Shown: positions 5,971-10,957 of the stretch, one piece after another
How positions within the stretch are numbered: position 1 is the first letter of the stretch
Layout: every line of letters starts with the position of its first letter
Assembly: GCA_021812735.1 (NCBI GenBank)
Contig: JAKAMV010000243.1
Coordinates: forward strand, 1 to 10,957
Reading direction: 5' to 3'
DNA from: Chloroflexota bacterium
GTDB taxonomy: Bacteria; Chloroflexota; Limnocylindria; Limnocylindrales; CSP1-4
Length of the DNA stretch: 10,957 nt
Notes under the pieces: generated by a model
Told to the model about the DNA's origin: nothing
Databases searched by the model: none
What the model saw: only the letters and a program-made list of their open reading frames with translations
Position numbers and translations under genes: made by a program

Positions 5971-5988
5971 CCGGCCCGGAGAGGCCGG
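5971..5988 (+). promoter_or_regulatory. PyrR-binding-loop-like hairpin 1 in the carA leader
   Basis: CCGGCC (5971-5976) pairs with GGCCGG (5983-5988) around the hexaloop CGGAGA. The PyrR anti-antiterminator consensus in Bacillus is ARUCCNGNGAGGYU, with a CNGNGA hexaloop. Here the loop and flanks read CCGGAGAGGC and fit the core exactly, and the three consensus deviations keep base pairing. GGCCGG can alternatively pair with CCGGCC at 5993-5998, so two exclusive hairpins are possible. PyrR with UMP or UTP binds such loops to reduce pyr expression. Confidence 0.6.
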
Positions 5989-6014
5989 CGGTCCGGCCCC
6001 CTGGTCGGCGCGAT

Positions 6015-6030
6015 CGGTCCGGTGAGACCG
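6015..6030 (+). promoter_or_regulatory. PyrR-binding-loop-like hairpin 2 next to the ribosome site
   Basis: CGGTC (6015-6019) pairs perfectly with GACCG (6026-6030) around the hexaloop CGGTGA, again CNGNGA. The stem ends two bases before AAAGGAG. In mycobacteria PyrR is known to repress translation by binding a leader loop close to the ribosome site, and this arrangement fits that mode better than attenuation. No U-run terminator is present in the leader. Confidence 0.55.
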
Positions 6031-6032
6031 AC

Positions 6033-6039
6033 AAAGGAG
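6033..6039 (+). promoter_or_regulatory. Strong Shine-Dalgarno without a standard start codon
   Basis: AAAGGAG is the best ribosome site in the carA leader. The only start-like codon at proper distance is CTG 6046, 6 bases after GGAG and in frame with carA. No ATG, GTG or TTG in frame occurs between it and GTG 6175. Confidence 0.6.
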
Positions 6040-6174
6040 ACGACGCTGTATCCATCCACTGCAGACCGTGACGCCTGCGGGGCCGCTCGGGGTCATCGCC
6101 CCGCCGGTGCCCGCGCGATCGCGCCGTCGCGCTTCCCATTTCCCCTCCCCGCCGACGCCGTCGTCGATCCGCGG

Positions 6175-7296
6175 GTGGGGGCGCACGGGCCGGCGCTGGT
6201 GGCCCTCGAGGACGGCACCGTCTTCCCGGGGATCGCCTTTGGGGCGCCGCTCGGCGCTGGCGGCGATCTCGTGGCGAACACGAGCCAGACCGGCTACCAG
6301 GAGGTCTGTACGGACCCCTCGTACGCCGGCCAGGTCGTCGTGATGACCTATCCGCTGATCGGCAACTACGGGCGCTTGGTGGAGGACGACCAGTCCGAGC
6401 GGCCGTGGCTACGGGCACTCGTCGTCGCGCACGCCACCGCGGCCGTCATGGGCCGGGCGCGGCAGGTCGTCCATCTGCTGCGCGCCCATGATGTGCCCGC
6501 CATCGCGGGAGTCGACACGCGCGCTCTGGCGCGACATCTCCGCGAGACGGGCACGCAGCGCGCGTTCGTCACCGCTCCGGGCGAGGTGGACCGGGAGGCG
6601 GCGGTCGAGGCGGCCCGCGCGCTGCCCCGCTGGGAGGAGCAGGACTTCGTCGGGCAGGTCTCCGCGCCGGACCCGTACGACGTCGGCATGGGGAGCGGGC
6701 CGCTGGTTGCGGTCGTGGACTTCGGACTCAAGGCCAACATCGTGCGTGGCTTGCGTCGGCGCGGCGCCCGTGTCCGGGTGCTGCCCCACAGTGCGACCGC
6801 CGCCGCGGCGCTGGCGGCCGAGATCGACGGGCTGGTGCTTTCCCCGGGCCCCGGCGATCCCGCGCGGCTGGCGGGGCCGGTAGCGCTGGCCCGGGTCGCC
6901 ATCGCGGACGGACGGCCACTCCTCGGGATCTGCCTGGGCCACCAGCTGGTGGGGCTCGCGGCCGGCGGCGAAACGCGCCGTCTGCGCTTTGGCCACCACG
7001 GCGCCAACCACCCGGTGGAGGATCTGGGTTCGGGACGCGTGCAGGTGACCGCGCAGAACCACGAGGTCCAGGTGGTCGGGGAGAGCATCCCCGCCTCGAG
7101 CGGCTTCTACGTCAGCCAGCGGAACCTGAACGATGGCTCGGTCGAGGGCTTACGCCACGCCGAGCTGCCGATCGAATCGGTCCAGTACCACCCGGAAGGG
7201 TCGCCGGGGCCGCTCGACGCCCTCGAGGTCTTCGACCGGTTCGTCGACCAGATCCGGCGCGCCGACCGCGGCCCGATTCGGCCGGTGCTGCGGTGA
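6175..7296 (+). CDS. carA: Carbamoyl-phosphate synthase small (glutaminase) subunit
   Basis: CarA hydrolyses glutamine and channels ammonia to CarB. The 373-residue product, counted from GTG 6175, has the N-terminal CPSase small-chain domain (ALVALEDGTVFPG at 7-19, NTSQTGYQEVCTDPSY at 35-50, YPLIGNYG at 59-66, GVDTRAL at 112-118). This is followed by a class I glutamine amidotransferase from about 176 with DFGLKANIVRGL (182-193), LSPGPGDP (222-229), and the triad Cys253 (GICLGHQ), His339 and Glu341 (YHPEGSPGP). FGHHGANHP (272-280) and TAQNH (292-296) are intact. Length and start match E. coli CarA. The start is uncertain: 6175 lacks a Shine-Dalgarno, whereas CTG 6046 has a strong one and would add 43 residues, but codon-position bias there is weak. 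The stop overlaps the carB start by 4 bases. Confidence 0.95.
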   Translation: MGAHGPALVALEDGTVFPGIAFGAPLGAGGDLVANTSQTGYQEVCTDPSYAGQVVVMTYPLIGNYGRLVEDDQSERPWLRALVVAHATAAVMGRARQVVHLLRAHDVPAIAGVDTRALARHLRETGTQRAFVTAPGEVDREAAVEAARALPRWEEQDFVGQVSAPDPYDVGMGSGPLVAVVDFGLKANIVRGLRRRGARVRVLPHSATAAAALAAEIDGLVLSPGPGDPARLAGPVALARVAIADGRPLLGICLGHQLVGLAAGGETRRLRFGHHGANHPVEDLGSGRVQVTAQNHEVQVVGESIPASSGFYVSQRNLNDGSVEGLRHAELPIESVQYHPEGSPGPLDALEVFDRFVDQIRRADRGPIRPVLR

Positions 7297-10200
7297 GCAA
7301 GGGAAGAGCGGCGGGCCGGTCCGGCCGGACGGTCGGGTCGGAGGCGCGCCGCGAGCGGCCGCGCACCGTGCTGATCCTCGGCTCAGGGCCCGTGGTGATC
7401 GGGCAGGCGGCCGAGTTCGACTACGCGGGGACCCAGGCCTGCCGGGCGCTGCGCGACGAGGGGGTTCGCACGATCCTGCTGAACTCGAACCCGGCGACGA
7501 TCATGACCGACCCCGGCGTCGCCGACGTGGTCTATCTCGAGCCGCTCACCGTGGAGACCGTCGAGCGGATCATCGAGCGTGAGCGCCCGGACGGGATCCT
7601 CGCCGGCCTGGGGGGCCAGACCGCGCTCAACCTGGCCGTGGCGCTTGCGCGGGAGGGCGTGTTGACGCGCACGGGCGTACCGCTGCTCGGTACCCCGCTC
7701 GAGGCGATCGAGATGGCCGAGGACCGCGAGCGGTTCCGCGCCCTGCTCGAGCGGATCGGCCAGCCGTACCCGCCGTCGGAGATCGTGCAGGGGGCCAGCG
7801 CCGAGGAACGCCGGGCCTCGGCCGCGCGGGCGCTCGAGCGGATCGGTCTGCCGGCGATCATCCGCCCCGCGTTCACGCTCGGCGGCACCGGCGGTGGGAT
7901 CGTCGAAACCGTGGCGTCCTATGAGGAACGCGTGCGGGCCGGCCTCCGCGCGAGCCCGATCGGTCAGGTGATCGTCGAGCGCTGCCTGGTCGGTTGGCAG
8001 GAGATCGAGTACGAGGTGATGCGCGACGCCGCTGACACCTGCATCGCCGTCTGCTCGATGGAGAACGTCGACCCACTGGGCGTCCACACGGGCGACTCGA
8101 TCGTGGTGGCGCCCGTCCAGACGCTGCCCGACCAGGTGCACCAACGGCTCCGCTCAGCCGCGCTCGCGATCATCCGCGCGCTCGGCGTCGAGGGCGGCTG
8201 CAACGTGCAGTTCGCGCTCTCACCCGATGGACGAGAGCACGCCGTCATCGAGGTGAACCCGCGGGTGAGTCGCTCCTCGGCACTGGCGTCGAAGGCGACG
8301 GGCTACCCGATCGCGCGGGTGGCCGCCCAAATCGCGATCGGCCGGCGCCTGGCGGAGATCCCGAACGCCATCACCGGGACCACCGTGGCCGCCTTCGAGC
8401 CCGCCCTCGACTACGTCGTGATCAAACTGCCGCGCTTCCCCTTCGACAAGTTCCCGGGCGCCGACCGCACGTTGGGCTCGCAGATGAAGGCGACGGGCGA
8501 GGTGATGGCGATCGACCGCACCTTCGGCGCCGCGCTCAACAAGGCCCTGCGCGGCCTCGAGCAGGCGGGGGCGGGGCTCCTCGTCGAAGACCCGGCCTGG
8601 GGTCCGACGCTCGACTACCTGGCCGGGCCGGTGCGCGTCGGCGGTGCCGGTCGAGGGCCGCATGGGGGGTTGGCCACGCGGCGCAGCGGTGGTCCCGACA
8701 CGCTCCGTCGCGAGGACTTGGTGGGCGAGGTGTTCGTCGGCGATGACGGTCTGGTCTGCGCCAACCGTGCCAACGCGGTCGCCGCGGCCAGGCCGGTCGT
8801 CCTGCGGCGCTTCCTCGCCCCCTCCGATTCGCGCCTGTGGCGCCTGCTGGCGCTCCTGCGGCGCGGGATCCCGGCTCAGGAGCTGCAACAGGTCACCGGG
8901 ATCGCGCCGTGGTTCCTGGCCGAGATGGAACGGCTGGTCGACCTGGAGAGGCGCCTGCGAGCTGCGCGCCGCGAAACGGCGCGCAGCGGCCGCATCCCCG
9001 AGGCGCTGCTGGTGGCGGCCAAACGGGCCGCCTTCGGCGATCGGGACATCGCGACCCTCACCGGGTTGTCGCCGGCAGCCGTCGCCGCGCAGCGGCACGC
9101 GATGGGGTTGGAGCCGGGCTACGCGATGGTCGACACGTGCGCCGCGGAGTTCGCCGCCGCCACGCCCTACTTCTACTCGACGTATGCGGCGGCGGGATCC
9201 CCGCCAGAGGCGCCTTCCGTGGCTCGTCCGGCCGCCCTGGTGATCGGCTCGGGGCCCGTGCGGATCGGGCAGGGGATCGAGTTCGACTACTGCGCCGTGC
9301 GCGCGGCGGAGACGCTGCGCGCGGACGGCTGGCAGGCGGTGATGGTGAACTCGAACCCGGAAACGGTCTCGACCGACTTCGACGCCTCGTCTCGTCTCTA
9401 CTTCGAGCCGCTCGACGTCGAGAGCATCCTGGCCGTGGTGCGCGCCGAGGGCGGGCTCGACGCCGACGCGGTCGATCCCCGCGCCGGGTCAGCGGGGTCT
9501 GGGGGCGGGCCACTCGGCGCGCTGGTGCAGTTCGGCGGCCAGACGCCGCTCAACCTCGCGGCGCCCCTCGCTGCGGCGGGGGTGCCGCTGCTCGGAACGG
9601 ACCTCGAGACGATCGAGCTGGCCGAGGAGCGCACGAAATTCGCGGCCCTGGTGGACCGGCTGGGGATCCCACAACCGCCTGGGGGCATGGCGAGCTCGAT
9701 CGAGGAGGCGCTCGAAGTGGCCCGCCGGGTCGGCTACCCGGTGATCGTCCGCCCGAGCTTCGTCATCGGCGGGCTCGCGATCGACTTCGCCTACGGGCCG
9801 TCGGAGCTCGCCGCGCACCTGCGGGCGGCCGCCGTCGTGGACCCGGACCGCCCGGTCCGCATCGATGCCTACCTGGAGGGCCTGGAGGTCGACGTCGACG
9901 CGGTCTGCGACGGTGAGCGGATGCTGGTGCCGGGGCTGATCGAGCACGTCGAGCGCGCGGGCGTGCATTCGGGCGACTCGATCGGCGTCTACCCGCCCCG
10001 GCGCCTCGGCGCGGGCGATCGCGACCTGATCCTCGAGAGCCTGCGCCGGGTTGCGCTGGCCCTCGGTGCCCGCGGGTTGCTGAACGCGCAGTTCATCGTC
10101 CGTGACGACGGCGTGTACCTGCTCGAGGTGAACCCGCGGGCGAGCCGCACGGTCCCGTTCCTCTCCAAGGTCACGGGCGTCCCGATGGTCGACTTGGCGA

Positions 10201-10931
10201 CGCGCATCGCGCTGGGGGCCACGCTCGACCAGCTCGGCTGGCCCGACGGTCTGCTACCGCCGCCGCCGTTCACCGCGGTGAAGGCCCCCGTCTTCTCGAC
10301 CTCCAAGCTGCGAGGGGTCGATCCCTCGCTGGGACCTGCCATGCGCTCGACCGGCGAGGTGATCGGGATCCACGAAGACCCGCGGGTCGCGATGGCCAAA
10401 TCGCTGCTGGCAGCGTCGCTGCGCCCGCCGCTGCCGGGACCCGACGGCGCGCTCGCTCTGCTATCGCTGGCCGATCGCGACAAACCGCGGCTGGGCGAAC
10501 TTGCCACCGCGCTGGCGGAGGCGGGCTACCGGTTCGCGGCGACGCATGGCACCGCGACGGCGCTGCGTGTCCTGGGGCACACCGTACGCGAGGTCGGGCG
10601 GGTCAACGAAGACGGCGGCCGCGATCCGGACATCCTGGCGGCGATCTCATCGGGGGAGGTGCGCCTCGTGGTGAACACGCCGTCGCCGGAGACCGGAGTG
10701 GTCCGCGACGCGGCCCACATCCGCCAGGCGACGGTCGCCGAGGGGATCCTCTGCTTCACCACGATCGAGACGGCGATCGAGGCGGCTCGCTCGCTCGATC
10801 CCGCGGTGCTGGCGGCTTGTGGCGACGTGCGCCCGTTGGACGATTGGCAGCCGGGCGGTATGGCGTCGCGGGCACCCGCCGCGGTCGCCGGCCGCGCGGC
10901 GAGGTCGGGGCGCGCCCCGGGTACGAAGTGA
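7293..10931 (+). CDS. carB: Carbamoyl-phosphate synthase large subunit
   Basis: CarB makes carbamoyl phosphate from bicarbonate, ammonia and two ATP. The 1212-residue product has both synthetase halves. The first (about 25-422) has GSGPVVIGQAAEFDYAG, NSNPATIMTDP (65-74), GGQTALN, AEDRERF, RPAFTLGGTGGG (191-202), HTGDSI and EVNPRVSRSSALASKATG. The linker/oligomerisation region runs to about 610, with VDTCAAEF at 613-620. The second half (about 646-1040) has GSGPVRIGQGIEFDYC, NSNPETVSTD (686-695), GGQTPLN, RPSFVIGG (820-827), HSGDSI and EVNPRASRTVPFLSKVTG. The MGS-like allosteric domain (about 1052-1165) retains THGTA. It is longer than E. coli CarB (1073), with extra sequence at about 434-500 and 720-741 and a basic tail after 1180. 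GGRAM of E. coli reads GGLAI (826-830). The GTG start sits in a GTGA overlap with carA, implying coupled translation. Confidence 0.97.
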   Translation: MSKGRAAGRSGRTVGSEARRERPRTVLILGSGPVVIGQAAEFDYAGTQACRALRDEGVRTILLNSNPATIMTDPGVADVVYLEPLTVETVERIIERERPDGILAGLGGQTALNLAVALAREGVLTRTGVPLLGTPLEAIEMAEDRERFRALLERIGQPYPPSEIVQGASAEERRASAARALERIGLPAIIRPAFTLGGTGGGIVETVASYEERVRAGLRASPIGQVIVERCLVGWQEIEYEVMRDAADTCIAVCSMENVDPLGVHTGDSIVVAPVQTLPDQVHQRLRSAALAIIRALGVEGGCNVQFALSPDGREHAVIEVNPRVSRSSALASKATGYPIARVAAQIAIGRRLAEIPNAITGTTVAAFEPALDYVVIKLPRFPFDKFPGADRTLGSQMKATGEVMAIDRTFGAALNKALRGLEQAGAGLLVEDPAWGPTLDYLAGPVRVGGAGRGPHGGLATRRSGGPDTLRREDLVGEVFVGDDGLVCANRANAVAAARPVVLRRFLAPSDSRLWRLLALLRRGIPAQELQQVTGIAPWFLAEMERLVDLERRLRAARRETARSGRIPEALLVAAKRAAFGDRDIATLTGLSPAAVAAQRHAMGLEPGYAMVDTCAAEFAAATPYFYSTYAAAGSPPEAPSVARPAALVIGSGPVRIGQGIEFDYCAVRAAETLRADGWQAVMVNSNPETVSTDFDASSRLYFEPLDVESILAVVRAEGGLDADAVDPRAGSAGSGGGPLGALVQFGGQTPLNLAAPLAAAGVPLLGTDLETIELAEERTKFAALVDRLGIPQPPGGMASSIEEALEVARRVGYPVIVRPSFVIGGLAIDFAYGPSELAAHLRAAAVVDPDRPVRIDAYLEGLEVDVDAVCDGERMLVPGLIEHVERAGVHSGDSIGVYPPRRLGAGDRDLILESLRRVALALGARGLLNAQFIVRDDGVYLLEVNPRASRTVPFLSKVTGVPMVDLATRIALGATLDQLGWPDGLLPPPPFTAVKAPVFSTSKLRGVDPSLGPAMRSTGEVIGIHEDPRVAMAKSLLAASLRPPLPGPDGALALLSLADRDKPRLGELATALAEAGYRFAATHGTATALRVLGHTVREVGRVNEDGGRDPDILAAISSGEVRLVVNTPSPETGVVRDAAHIRQATVAEGILCFTTIETAIEAARSLDPAVLAACGDVRPLDDWQPGGMASRAPAAVAGRAARSGRAPGTK

Positions 10932-10957
10932 GCGGCATGGACCTCGCCGTGGAGATC
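10928..10957 (+). CDS. pyrD: Partial gene, probably dihydroorotate dehydrogenase
   Basis: GTG 10928 overlaps the carB stop (GTGA) and opens MSGMDLAVEI before the window ends. ATG 10937 is in frame and may be the true start. MDLAVEI resembles the first strand of class 1 dihydroorotate dehydrogenases (MDLSVEIAGLKLKNP in remembered examples), and pyrD or pyrK commonly follows carB. Ten residues cannot prove it; the overlap makes an operon gene of some kind likely. Confidence 0.45.
   Translation, partial: MSGMDLAVEI

Noticed and set aside
5761..6186. N-terminal extension of the malic enzyme frame to about 717 residues.
   Set aside because: It would run through the dyad and the carA leader; family similarity starts just after GTG 5760 and the extension has no recognisable domain.
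1..10957. CRISPR arrays, insertion sequences, phage or toxin-antitoxin genes.
   Set aside because: No regularly spaced repeats, transposase motifs or terminal inverted repeats were found; all confident genes are metabolic, transport or regulatory.

Overview
The window is very GC-rich throughout, with strong G/C preference at third codon positions, GTG starts and GTGA/ATGA stop-start overlaps. Protein features (CarB most similar in my memory to actinobacterial types, an ArsR-rhodanese fusion, a MaeA-type malic enzyme) suggest a high-GC actinobacterium, perhaps a deep-branching one such as Thermoleophilia. The phylum is an inference; no marker gene here decides it.

Layout. Bases 1-31 look like the 5' end of a leftward gene that runs off the window. 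A tRNA-Lys(CTT) with encoded CCA lies at 221-295. It is followed by about 770 bases with no convincing gene, only short repeats and hairpins. A 72-residue DUF4177-like protein (1063-1281) converges on a leftward ArsR-rhodanese regulator (1384-2106), with a 12-bp hairpin terminator between them. The regulator is divergent from an MFS transporter (2152-3573), which is followed by a DsrE-family protein (3606-3956). These three genes look like one regulated sulfur-handling or export module. A 14-bp hairpin separates DsrE from a convergent NAD-type malic enzyme (4033-5760, minus).

The right half is the start of a pyrimidine/arginine operon: carA, carB and the first codons of a third gene, probably pyrD, all joined by 4-base overlaps. 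CarA releases ammonia from glutamine and CarB makes carbamoyl phosphate, the shared precursor of arginine and pyrimidines. A pyrD-like gene downstream would place the operon in UMP synthesis.

The most interesting part is the malic enzyme-carA intergenic region (5761-6174). It holds a perfect 26-bp dyad containing an ArgR-type box (TGCAT, 4 bp, ATGCA). A second ATGCA half-site lies exactly 21 bp further on, the usual spacing of paired ARG boxes. Downstream, in the presumed carA leader, are two tandem hairpins with CNGNGA hexaloops. This is the signature of PyrR-binding loops, and the second hairpin ends two bases before a strong Shine-Dalgarno. The sequence therefore suggests arginine control at the DNA level and pyrimidine control at the RNA level on the same carAB operon. 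The Shine-Dalgarno points to a CTG codon rather than to the GTG that best fits the family start, so the carA start is unsettled.
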